From Gammaproteobacteria bacterium (GTDB taxonomy: Bacteria > Pseudomonadota > Gammaproteobacteria > Enterobacterales > Psychrobiaceae): a DNA stretch of 64,000 nucleotides. The stretch is taken from positions 186,001-250,000 of the forward strand of contig JABSRT010000004.1 of NCBI GenBank assembly GCA_013214945.1. Reading direction: 5' to 3'. The first letter of the stretch is position 1, and the number at the start of each line of letters is the position of its first letter. A program made the position numbers and the translations under genes. Under the pieces are notes generated by a model that was not told the DNA's origin, did not search any database, and saw only the letters and a list, made by a program, of their open reading frames with translations. Below, piece by piece: positions 15,496 to 23,680 of the stretch.

Positions 15496-16425
15496 TTAAG
15501 CTAATTCTAATTGCTCAATAATGAAATTTAAACCACCAGTAATCGCGGCGACTTGGGCAGCAATACATTGCTGTTCATTAACTTGCGGGCTGTCGGGATA
15601 AACTTCGGTGGTGGTGTTATAGCGGCTGTTGCTAAACCCTGTACATAGCCCTAATGCCGCGGTGGCGTAATTAATGACTCCGATTTGACTAGTATCTACT
15701 CCAATGAGCTGGCCGTTGTGATCGGCCGGTGCAATGTGAGTTACTTTTTGTACTGCCGCGATAATCGCTTGCTGAAAGTCAGCGACCGGATTTTTGGTAT
15801 CGCCGACCAAATAAAAACCGTCAGGAATATTCCAATTAACGTGCTCGCTGCCATCTCTGGCGGCTAAAGCGGGCCTAAATTCACTATTGTCGGTGTTGGT
15901 GGTTTCGTGCAAATCGATATGGCTAATCAGATCGACATTAAGACTAGCAATATACTGCATAATCGCGGCGGCCTCTGGCGCTGGACTGTCAGTAATAAAT
16001 GAACGATTTGGATCAACTGCTTGTGGGTTCCAGCGATTAATCGTTTCATAACCCCAAGGACTCACACAGGGCGCAACGACAATATTAAAGTATTGAGCAT
16101 ATCGCGGGGCTGCCGTTTTAATAAAGCTAATAGCACCTAAAATACCGCTTGTTTCATAACCATGGACGCCACCAGTGACTAATATGGTCGGTTTATTGGC
16201 TTGCCAGTCACCGCTTTTAACGACAAATAGTGGATAGTCCCGCTCCTGATATGCCAGCGTGGCGTATTGAATTAACTCAAAATTATCTGGCAAGGTACTA
16301 AGCTTGGCTATTACATCGGCTTGATAAGACCGTTTAACCTTTTGGTTGCTCAACCAAGTTGCTTGGTGTTGCTGTTGCCATGGATTGCCAGAAGTACCAA
16401 TTGGGTAATTGGATGATTGTTTCAT
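15496..16425 (-). CDS. M14-family metallocarboxypeptidase
   Basis: This 309-residue soluble zinc peptidase of the M14 superfamily has zinc ligands H88 and E91 in GGVHGYETSG and H173 in HIDLHETTN. The substrate-binding DPNRSF is at 138-143, and a late Glu in TTTEVYPD (near 265) is the likely catalytic base. No signal peptide is visible, so it should be cytoplasmic. The peptide or amino-acid-conjugate substrate is not evident. It is monocistronic and convergent with the AEC gene. The region 16426-16537 downstream of the sensor kinase shows no clear terminator. Confidence 0.83.
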   Translation of the reverse strand: MKQSSNYPIGTSGNPWQQQHQATWLSNQKVKRSYQADVIAKLSTLPDNFELIQYATLAYQERDYPLFVVKSGDWQANKPTILVTGGVHGYETSGILGAISFIKTAAPRYAQYFNIVVAPCVSPWGYETINRWNPQAVDPNRSFITDSPAPEAAAIMQYIASLNVDLISHIDLHETTNTDNSEFRPALAARDGSEHVNWNIPDGFYLVGDTKNPVADFQQAIIAAVQKVTHIAPADHNGQLIGVDTSQIGVINYATAALGLCTGFSNSRYNTTTEVYPDSPQVNEQQCIAAQVAAITGGLNFIIEQLELA

Positions 16426-16537
16426 AAACCGACCTTAACGCTGCGAAGTTAAATATGAGTTTACACTAACCGCTGGTTTAATTGATTTTAATTAATTTTA
16501 GGAAATTATTAAGGGGCTTTGAGCTAAATGTTAAGTG

Positions 16538-18463
16538 TTAATTGTTTTTATAAATAGGTAAGTAAATGTCGAACTTACTGCCTTTACCGATAATTGAACT
16601 AACATCAATCCGGCCGTTATGATCATCAATAATCGATCGAACAATATGCAACCCAAGGCCCGTACCTTTACCGACTGGTTTAGTGGTAAAGAATGGATCG
16701 AAAATGTTTTTTAAATCAGCTGGGCTGATCCCTGAGCCATTATCTTCAAAACTAATATTTATTTCGTCTTGGACTATATTTGATTTAATTGAGATTTGAC
16801 CACTATTTTTAATCGCATGAGATGCATTAACCAGCATATTAATAAACACTTGGAGTAATTTCTGAGGGAAACCCATCACGTTAACTTCTGCATTGAGACA
16901 AGTAACAATTTTTACTTTATATTTTAGTTCATTGGCAACCAGCGTCAGGCTTTGCTTGATTAACTTATCAATACATATCGGCTCAGGGTTTTCACTATCA
17001 ACATGAGCATAATTACCTAAATCTTTGATAATTACATTGATCCTTGCTGTACCTTGCAATGATGCCGCAATTAAAGGCTCGATATCATTAACAATATAAT
17101 CTAAATCGTGTGCTTGATAGAAGGTCTTAGCTGGTCCATTTTGTTCAACGGTATTAACGAGCTTTATATATGCGGTGAGAGATTTAACATAGTCGGTCAG
17201 CACATTAAGGTTACTGTCAATATAGCCAACAGGGTTGTTTATTTCATGGGCAATGCCAGCTGACAATTGTCCAATTGACGCCAACTTTTCAGCATTAACC
17301 AGCTGTTGATTAAGGGCTGATAAGGCTTTTTGGCTATGCTTTCTTTCATTGATATCGCTGATTGTTAGTAAATAACTAACGGACTCTTTGAGCGTGATCT
17401 TTTGCCCTGAGAATTCTACGTAGGGATTTTTAAAGTCAGGTGCCAGTAACGACTCTTCCATGCTGGTTAATAGCGTTTGGCTATTAAACTGACCGTCTAG
17501 CGTCGCAAGCACCGGCAAGAAAATAGCAATATTTTGATTAATGATTTGATCCTTTCTCCTTGAAAACAACTTACTTGCTTGTGGGTTACACTCTTGTATT
17601 ACCCCTTGGCTGTTTAATAGTAATAATGAGCAAGGAATAGTATTCATTATGGTATTTATCTGCTGATTGATGTGGCTGACATTAAGCCGTTCTTGTTCTG
17701 CTTTTTGTTTTTCGATGGTTATTCGCTGGGTAAAAGATTGAATAGCAGCAGATAAGACAATAATTTCTGTCGGCGCATTGGTCTGCCTAAACTCGACACT
17801 TTTCGCGCCATCGTTAGACTGTTGGGCTACTGCGGTAATGTTTTCAATCGGCTTAACAATATATTTGCTAAACCCTGTAACAATCAAAACAATGAGGATA
17901 AGGTACAAAGAGATTATTATCCAAGTAAGGCTGGTTAAACGCCTGTTAACGCTTAATAACGTCTGATGTAAAAAAGTGTTTTCCTGTGATGCTTGGTTTG
18001 ATAATTTTTCAAATGTAGCGACATAATCGGTCGTTAAGATGTCGGACTGCGCGATAGTGGCCTGCCAAGTTTGATTATCTAACATCGACAGGTGTGCAAA
18101 AGAATTTATTATTAGCTCATTATCTTTGATAGTACTAATAAGCTGTCGTACTAACTTGTCGCTACTATTGTTTTTTTCTTGCACCTCAAGGGTCCGCAGT
18201 GTTTTTATCAGCTGGTCTGATTGCGCATTAATGCCCTGGGCTAAATAGGTTTGTTTCCCCGAAAAAAGCAGGTCTTGGGTGGTTAACCAAACTTGTGACA
18301 TGGTTGAAATGTGTTCAATGGTTTGCACCAAGAGTCGAGATTCAAAATGGGCACGCGATATGTCTTCTGCTTTTTGGTATTGACTCCATAGCGTTGAAAA
18401 AATGATCATTGCCGATAAAAGGGTTGAAACTGCTAATAACTGATTACAATTAGAAATCTTCAT
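16538..18463 (-). CDS. Orphan membrane sensor histidine kinase with PAS domain
   Basis: This 641-residue kinase has TM1 at about 8-26, a periplasmic helical sensor region of about 150 residues, and TM2 at about 179-198. HAMP (200-255) and PAS-like (265-370) regions follow, then HisKA with H406 in SAGIAHEINNPVGY and a full HATPase. N-box (MLVNASHAIK), DNGSGI, PFFTTKP and GTGLGL are all intact, so it should autophosphorylate. No response regulator is adjacent. It is the last gene of an apparent operon behind an outer-membrane barrel and a small periplasmic protein, separated from the latter by 41 bases. That suggests these supply or shape its periplasmic signal. Confidence 0.9.
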   Translation of the reverse strand: MKISNCNQLLAVSTLLSAMIIFSTLWSQYQKAEDISRAHFESRLLVQTIEHISTMSQVWLTTQDLLFSGKQTYLAQGINAQSDQLIKTLRTLEVQEKNNSSDKLVRQLISTIKDNELIINSFAHLSMLDNQTWQATIAQSDILTTDYVATFEKLSNQASQENTFLHQTLLSVNRRLTSLTWIIISLYLILIVLIVTGFSKYIVKPIENITAVAQQSNDGAKSVEFRQTNAPTEIIVLSAAIQSFTQRITIEKQKAEQERLNVSHINQQINTIMNTIPCSLLLLNSQGVIQECNPQASKLFSRRKDQIINQNIAIFLPVLATLDGQFNSQTLLTSMEESLLAPDFKNPYVEFSGQKITLKESVSYLLTISDINERKHSQKALSALNQQLVNAEKLASIGQLSAGIAHEINNPVGYIDSNLNVLTDYVKSLTAYIKLVNTVEQNGPAKTFYQAHDLDYIVNDIEPLIAASLQGTARINVIIKDLGNYAHVDSENPEPICIDKLIKQSLTLVANELKYKVKIVTCLNAEVNVMGFPQKLLQVFINMLVNASHAIKNSGQISIKSNIVQDEINISFEDNGSGISPADLKNIFDPFFTTKPVGKGTGLGLHIVRSIIDDHNGRIDVSSIIGKGSKFDIYLPIYKNN

Positions 18464-18504
18464 TATTTAATCGCCGTTTAAAAGAGAGTCCCGCAGAGGA
18501 GTCA

Positions 18505-19104
18505 CTACTGATTAAACCTTTTTAACTCTTCTCCCCACAATATATCGGTAATTAAAAGTGTTTTTAGTGCACTTCTAAGTACGACATTTGCTAGTTCAGG
18601 TGCGTCTTTAGCTTTATCGAGCAAGACCTTATTAGCAGTGACGCCATCATGACTGAGCAGTGTTTTTAGATCTTGAAAGTTTTTACCAATGAAGACGTTT
18701 TTAAAACGTTCATTCTCAATCATTTTTCTATTAGGGCTGCGGCAGCGTTGACAAGCAAAGCCTTTTATTTTTAAGTCCTTATCCATTGCCCATATTATTT
18801 CAACTAAGCCCCATTTACTTTGTTCTGATCTGACATGTATATAGCCTAATGCTTGGCTATTTTTCATCACCACATACAAGGTGTGTCTGCCTAATTCACT
18901 AAAGTGCAGATCATTACTAGGCAATGCGAGTTTTACTTGGTTGCGAGTATGGGCATCGACTGTTTTTACAATGGATAATTGATTGGTCTTTTGCGGATAC
19001 AGTTCTCTTATTTGGGCAACAGGATCGCGCAGCGAGCAGTATGCTTGGCCGTATGCCTGTGGCTGTAAAATAAAGAGCAGTATAAACAGTATAATTATTT
19101 TCAT
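18505..19104 (-). CDS. Uncharacterised secreted protein, possibly FMN-binding-like
   Basis: This 199-residue protein starts with a clear signal peptide (MKIIILFILLFILQPQAYG/QA) and is therefore periplasmic. The body has LGYIHVRSEQSKWGLVEIIWAMD followed by GFACQRCRSP and ENERFKNVFIGKNFQDL. This order of strands and a F..FIGK element recalls FMN_bind domains of Rnf/Nqr/NosR proteins. The Ser/Thr-Gly-Ala-Thr flavin-attachment motif is absent, so flavin binding is only a guess. The CQRC pair could bind a metal or form a disulfide. The gene sits one base after the barrel gene and 41 bases before the sensor kinase. Confidence 0.7.
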   Translation of the reverse strand: MKIIILFILLFILQPQAYGQAYCSLRDPVAQIRELYPQKTNQLSIVKTVDAHTRNQVKLALPSNDLHFSELGRHTLYVVMKNSQALGYIHVRSEQSKWGLVEIIWAMDKDLKIKGFACQRCRSPNRKMIENERFKNVFIGKNFQDLKTLLSHDGVTANKVLLDKAKDAPELANVVLRSALKTLLITDILWGEELKRFNQ

Positions 19105-19105
19105 A

Positions 19106-20101
19106 TCAATACCTATACCTTAATTGCAGCCTAACGAGGTTTTGCTTGTTGCCGGTTTCTGGTGAACTGAGTTGTCTACGGCTCGATAGGCTTAGTTCAA
19201 ATGCAGCATCAACTTGATAACTGATCCCGATGTTGATTAATTGATGGTTGTTACTGGGACCTTCGCGGTTGGTAAAAATATATTGTCCATAAACTTTTAA
19301 CTGGTTGTTGATCGATGTTTTGCTTAATTCAAAGAGACTATATTGCTCGTTGCGCCATTTTTGTTGCAAGCTATCATCTTTTCCAAGGGCTAGCTCTGCC
19401 AAAAAACCCCAGGTCTGCCAATAATATTGCCAATCAAGCGCTAGCCACTTTCTATGAATATTATCAATTTTTGCGTTTAAAAAAGATAAACCAATAACAG
19501 AGTCTAGGTGACTAAGTGAACCTATACGCCCGCTGAAAACATAAGAGTTATTAATTATTTTTGGCTGATCTTTGCCGCCCATCGTATAACTAATATTGTA
19601 TTCAAGCTTGGATAAAACTTTATTTAGGCCTAAACCCCAATCTAATTTTGTACCTAAGTTTTTGCCATGATAATAGTCAAGCAATCGGCCATTGGTATCG
19701 ATACTTTCCTCTAGGCCAAAGGGTAAAGTGAAATGACCGACCCGAATATTTGGCAGCCAACTGGGGCCAGCGGTGTAATTGAGGTGTGCTTCACGAACAA
19801 TAAATTTATGATCATCATTAGAGTCAAAGAGGAAAGGGTAGGGTGTTTGGTTTGATAGTTTAGTGAAATACAATTGGGCTACCGCATAGCCGATATCTGC
19901 ATGAGCAGAGCTAAATATTTTATGGCTGTCTAGTCCTAACGCATAAATACGACTGGTATTGCTGGTCGCTATGTTTGAATTTATACGTGCACTAGCGTCT
20001 AAACTAACCCTGAGGTTATCCGTAAGATCGCTATAACTCGGCACGGAAAATAGGATCAGTGTCGTCACCACTATGCTGGTTAAAACTCTTTTAAATATCA
20101 T
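19106..20101 (-). CDS. Outer-membrane beta-barrel (porin-like) protein
   Basis: This protein of 331 residues has a signal peptide ending near SVPSYS/DL. Alternating amphipathic strands run throughout and the terminal strand ends in LRYRY, the aromatic outer-membrane signature. The VGHFTLPFGLEESIDTN segment resembles phosphate-selective/OprP-like and other substrate-specific porins, but the family is not fixed. ATG 20101 is preferred over ATG 20119 because AGGA lies six bases before it. It is the first gene of an operon with a small periplasmic protein and an orphan kinase. A 19-bp palindrome lies 55-73 bases upstream. Confidence 0.78.
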   Translation of the reverse strand: MIFKRVLTSIVVTTLILFSVPSYSDLTDNLRVSLDASARINSNIATSNTSRIYALGLDSHKIFSSAHADIGYAVAQLYFTKLSNQTPYPFLFDSNDDHKFIVREAHLNYTAGPSWLPNIRVGHFTLPFGLEESIDTNGRLLDYYHGKNLGTKLDWGLGLNKVLSKLEYNISYTMGGKDQPKIINNSYVFSGRIGSLSHLDSVIGLSFLNAKIDNIHRKWLALDWQYYWQTWGFLAELALGKDDSLQQKWRNEQYSLFELSKTSINNQLKVYGQYIFTNREGPSNNHQLINIGISYQVDAAFELSLSSRRQLSSPETGNKQNLVRLQLRYRY

Positions 20102-20155
20102 GGCTATTCCTATCCCCATTAACGACGAGCATTGGTGTTTAAGCTGCTGTCGTGG

Positions 20156-20174
20156 TTAAGAGCGGTGCTCTTAA
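20156..20174. promoter_or_regulatory. 19-bp palindrome upstream of the barrel/kinase operon, candidate operator
   Basis: TTAAGAGC-GGT-GCTCTTAA has perfect 8-bp arms. It lies 55 bases upstream of the barrel start codon. On the minus strand a TATATT (20174-20179) abuts it, so a regulator bound here would cover the transcription start region. Confidence 0.45.
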
Positions 20175-20529
20175 ATATAACGATAAGTACTTGCTGTGTT
20201 TATCGCATTGCCTTTAATTATCGCTGTGTGTTTTTTATAAATGCAATTGATATACCACAGAGGGAATGTCCTTAATAATTAAGGTTGTATGTTTATTTTA
20301 GGCTGTGTTTTCGGATGTTTAATATTGTTAAATAGCGATCTATTCACGAAATGAAAATTGAAAATTGCAAAATGCAAAACTTAGTGCGAAAGAGTGACAA
20401 GTAAAACGAATGCTATTTGAGCCAGCAGCTGGTGGTTTATAGTTTTGTCCAAGTGGGTTAATCATTGAAACGTTAATGTTATCAAATTGATTTATGATTG
20501 TTATTACATCGCATAATTACCAATTCCCT

Positions 20530-20558
20530 TTGTGCCCAATCAGCCTTTCTATTACAAT
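20530..20558 (+). promoter_or_regulatory. Candidate sigma70 promoter of dusA
   Basis: TTGTGC (20530-20535), a 17-base spacer and TACAAT (20553-20558) give good spacing with a near-consensus -10. The dusA start is 57 bases beyond. Confidence 0.5.
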
Positions 20559-20615
20559 CAGCGCCATTAAAGCGCAGCGTCTGCTGTACCCGTTATCGTT
20601 ACCGAGTTTTATTTC

Positions 20616-21575
20616 ATGTATCAACACAAAATTTCTATTGCGCCAATGTTAGATTGGACTGATCGCCACTACCGTTATATGGCTCGTTTAATTTCAAAAA
20701 ATCAGCTGTTATATACCGAAATGGTGACCACTGGTGCGATTATTCACGGTAAGGGAGATTACCTGCGTTATAACGAGCAAGAGCACCCCATTGCATTGCA
20801 ATTAGGGGGCAGTAATCCAACTGATTTAGCCATTTGTGCTAAAAAGGCTCAAGATTATGGCTACGACGAAGTCAACATTAATGTTGGCTGTCCGTCGGAC
20901 CGGGTTCAAAATGGTAAATTTGGTGCCTGTTTAATGGCCGAGCCAGAGCTGGTGGCCCAAAGTGTTGAAGCTATGCGCGCTGTGGTTGATATTCCGATAA
21001 CCGTAAAGCACCGAATTGGCATTGACGAGCTAGACAGCTATCAATTTATGACCGACTTTGTTGGCACGGTTAGCGAGGCGGGCTGTAATTCATTTACGGT
21101 GCATGCGCGCAAGGCTTGGCTCAGTGGCTTAAGCCCTAAACAGAACCGTGAAATTCCGCCGCTTGATTACGAGCGAGTGCATCGCCTTAAGCGTGATTTT
21201 AGCCATTTGGATATTTCAATTAATGGCGGCATTACCAGTTTAGCGCAGGCACAAGAGCAGTTACAGCATGTCGACGGCGTAATGATTGGGCGCGAGGCGT
21301 ACCATAACCCTTATATGTTAGCCGAAGTTGATGCCTTGTTTTATCAGCAAGCGGGCGAGGTAATTACGCGTGAGCAAGTTGTTAGCCAAATGCTTGAATA
21401 CGTAGAACAGCACTTAAGCGCTGGTGGCAAACTTAACCATATAACCCGCCATATGTTAGGGATCTTTGTTAAGGTACCTGGCGCAAAAATGTGGCGTCGT
21501 CATTTAAGCGAAAATGCGCATAAACCTAACGCCGATACCAAAGTGATTGAGCAGGCTTTATCGTATATTGGTTAG
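20616..21575 (+). CDS. dusA: tRNA-dihydrouridine(20/20a) synthase DusA
   Basis: This FMN enzyme reduces uridines 20/20a in the tRNA D-loop using NADPH. The 319-residue protein has the TIM-barrel domain starting ISIAPMLDWTDRHYR. The catalytic Cys is C92 in NVGCPSDRVQNGKFGACL; the FMN-phosphate segment is ISINGGI near 200-206, with VDGVMIGRE. A helical RNA-binding domain follows (about 245-319). The DRVQNG.FGACLM string is specific for DusA within the family. It has its own promoter and no clear terminator downstream. Confidence 0.95.
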   Translation: MYQHKISIAPMLDWTDRHYRYMARLISKNQLLYTEMVTTGAIIHGKGDYLRYNEQEHPIALQLGGSNPTDLAICAKKAQDYGYDEVNINVGCPSDRVQNGKFGACLMAEPELVAQSVEAMRAVVDIPITVKHRIGIDELDSYQFMTDFVGTVSEAGCNSFTVHARKAWLSGLSPKQNREIPPLDYERVHRLKRDFSHLDISINGGITSLAQAQEQLQHVDGVMIGREAYHNPYMLAEVDALFYQQAGEVITREQVVSQMLEYVEQHLSAGGKLNHITRHMLGIFVKVPGAKMWRRHLSENAHKPNADTKVIEQALSYIG

Positions 21576-21602
21576 CGTTGGGCCGAAATATGATTTAACT
21601 AT

Positions 21603-21622
21603 TTAATTAACTAGTTGATTAA
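21603..21622. repeat. 20-bp near-perfect palindrome after dusA
   Basis: TTAATTAACT and AGTTGATTAA match as reverse complements in 9 of 10 positions with no spacer. It lies between dusA and the DUF2333 gene, about 75-95 bases before the latter's start, and could be an AT-rich operator. Confidence 0.35.
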
Positions 21623-21697
21623 TTGCTATGATAACGCTTTATTAATGAGATATTCTTTAGGCTAAGCAAGTTATAACGTCGTTTTTTTCGACATGAC

Positions 21698-22696
21698 ATG
21701 GAACTAAATATGATAAATGTAAATAAACGTACAATATTATTATCAATTCTTGGCATTACATTTTTGCTCTGGCTGGTAGGTGTTTGGTGGAGTCAGGAGC
21801 CTGATTATGTCGATGTTAGGGCGGTATCTGAGAGTCAAGCGCAGGCGCTTGGGGTTAAACCCGTCGTTGGTTTTGCCACCACTACTGCCGTTATTGAAGT
21901 GGCTAGAACTTTATTAGAAAAGCCCGGCGGATATTTAACCAATGATATTATCCCACCGTCGCTATTTTTAGATAATATGCCAGCATTTGAATTTGGAGCT
22001 TTACAACAAATTCGAGATATAACTCTGGTATTACGAAATGACTTTAGCCGCTCGCAATCGCAGTCGGTAGAAGATCCAGATCTGGTTAAAGCGCAGCCTA
22101 GTTTTAACTTTGATAATGGCCGCTGGATTTTACCCAGCACTGAAAGTGAATATAACAAAGGCTTGAAATCGCTTGAAGCTTACCGGTTGCGATTGGCTAC
22201 TCCAGCGTCCGACGCCCAGTTTTATGCCCGAGCTGACAATTTAACCCAGTGGTTGCAACAAGTTGAAAAGCGCCTAGGCAGCTTATCGCAACGCTTAAGT
22301 GCCAGTGTCGGTCAAGATCGCATTAATACTGACTTAGCAGGTGATAGCGCGGCACAACAGTCAACAAGAGCAGCTTCTCATCAACAAATTAAAACCAACT
22401 GGTGGCAGCTTGATGATGTTTTTTATCAAGCCCGTGGTGCGAGTTGGGCCTTGGTTTATTTTTTAAAAGCCATTGAAATCGATTTTAATGGGGTTTTAGA
22501 AAAGAAGAATGCATTGATCAGTTTGCGTCAAATTATTCGTGAACTAGAGCAAACGCAAGAAACTATTTGGAGCCCAATGATCTTAAATGGCAGTGGTTTT
22601 GGCATGGTTGCTAATCACTCACTTGTGATGGCAAATTATATTTCACGGGCCAATGCTGCTATTATCGATTTAAACAAGCTTTTAACTCAAGGATAA
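21698..22696 (+). CDS. DUF2333 family membrane-anchored protein
   Basis: This 332-residue protein has one N-terminal membrane helix (about 13-31, LLSILGITFLLWLVGVWW) and a large periplasmic domain. Recognisable DUF2333 elements include LEKPGGYLTNDIIPPSLFLDNMP. The family has no established function. Two starts are possible, ATG 21698 and ATG 21710; a weak GGA stands seven bases before the second. The next gene, an outer-membrane barrel, begins three bases after the stop. The two proteins may therefore work together in the envelope. Confidence 0.8.
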   Translation: MELNMINVNKRTILLSILGITFLLWLVGVWWSQEPDYVDVRAVSESQAQALGVKPVVGFATTTAVIEVARTLLEKPGGYLTNDIIPPSLFLDNMPAFEFGALQQIRDITLVLRNDFSRSQSQSVEDPDLVKAQPSFNFDNGRWILPSTESEYNKGLKSLEAYRLRLATPASDAQFYARADNLTQWLQQVEKRLGSLSQRLSASVGQDRINTDLAGDSAAQQSTRAASHQQIKTNWWQLDDVFYQARGASWALVYFLKAIEIDFNGVLEKKNALISLRQIIRELEQTQETIWSPMILNGSGFGMVANHSLVMANYISRANAAIIDLNKLLTQG

Positions 22697-22699
22697 TCA

Positions 22700-23449
22700 A
22701 TGTTTTATAATAAAATTGCACTGACTGGGCTAATGGCCGCGTCATTAACTTTACCCGTTTATGCAGATGTATTAGGTGCTACAGTTGGCGTGCAAGCATG
22801 GCAAAACAGTACCAACGGTGGTTTTGCAAACACGAGTGACCTTGTGACGTTCTCATTTGACGAAAATACGACAACCACTTTATACGCTAAGTTTGAACAT
22901 CCGTTGCCGCTAATCCCAAATGTTCGTTTACGTACAGGCACGTTAAAATCAGCTGGTACAACTAAGCTTGATGAGGCGTTTACTTTTGAAGGTGAAACCT
23001 ATGCGATTAATGCTGATTTAAGCACCAATCTAGATTTTACTAATACTGATATTACATTGTATTGGGAATTGCTCGACAATGATATCGTTGGCTTAGATTT
23101 TGGCATGACTGCTAAATATTTAAGCGGTGATTTTGAAGTGACCGATGGCACAAAATCAAGTGCCGAAGATGCCTCGTTATGGATCCCAATGGCTTATGTC
23201 GGTGCCAAAGTAGCTGTGCCATTAACGGGCGCATTTGTTTACGGCGATATCAATGTCGTATCTTACGATGGTAACTCAGTGCACGACTATGAAGTTGGCG
23301 TCGGTTATAGCTTCGTTGATAACTTAATAATCGATTTGTCAGTGACGGCCGGTTATCGTGAAGTATCAATTGAAATCAATGACGTTGACGATTTGTATGC
23401 CGATGTTCAATTTGATGGTTATTTCGTTGGCTTAGAAGCACATTTTTAA
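22700..23449 (+). CDS. TIGR04219-type outer membrane beta-barrel protein
   Basis: This 249-residue protein has a signal peptide (cleaved after VYA/D near residue 22). Beta-barrel strands follow to a terminal VGLEAHF with the C-terminal Phe of outer-membrane proteins. The early LGATVGVQAWQ and the repeated acidic strands fit the TIGR04219 family, whose role is unknown. Its start is three bases after the DUF2333 gene, so the two share a transcript that ends at the terminator at 23478-23505. Confidence 0.82.
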   Translation: MFYNKIALTGLMAASLTLPVYADVLGATVGVQAWQNSTNGGFANTSDLVTFSFDENTTTTLYAKFEHPLPLIPNVRLRTGTLKSAGTTKLDEAFTFEGETYAINADLSTNLDFTNTDITLYWELLDNDIVGLDFGMTAKYLSGDFEVTDGTKSSAEDASLWIPMAYVGAKVAVPLTGAFVYGDINVVSYDGNSVHDYEVGVGYSFVDNLIIDLSVTAGYREVSIEINDVDDLYADVQFDGYFVGLEAHF

Positions 23450-23477
23450 GAAAATGTCCTAAATTGATTAACCCGAT

Positions 23478-23505
23478 AAAAAGGAGCCAGATGGCTCCTT
23501 TTTTT
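23478..23505 (+). terminator. Terminator after the TIGR04219 barrel gene
   Basis: AAGGAGCC (23481-23488) pairs with GGCTCCTT (23493-23500) around AGAT, with flanking A-run and a T7 run (23499-23505). A strong, partly bidirectional Rho-independent terminator. Confidence 0.92.
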
Positions 23506-23680
23506 ATGCGCTAAATACGAATGATAATTAAGTGTGCGCTGTATGTGTGCCGCGGGATCCGCATGATTTTTATTTATACGATAAAGTTATAAAAAGTCAT
23601 TTTTTATTCTTTTGTGTTATCTATCTGACTCGTTATTATAGTTTCATTCGCAATGGGGCATCGTGTGTCAGGTAAAATAT

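Larger units (their letters stand above)
20102..20615. other. 514-bp intergenic region between the barrel operon and dusA
   Basis: Holds the 19-bp palindrome (20156-20174), an A-rich stretch of imperfect short repeats (about 20350-20378, units like GAAAATTG and GCAAAATG) and the dusA promoter near 20530-20558. I see no convincing gene or RNA. Confidence 0.6.

Noticed and set aside
21681-21694. CGTCG-T7-CGAC near the DUF2333 start as a terminator for dusA
   Set aside because: The T-run is in the loop, not after the stem, so it cannot act as an intrinsic terminator.
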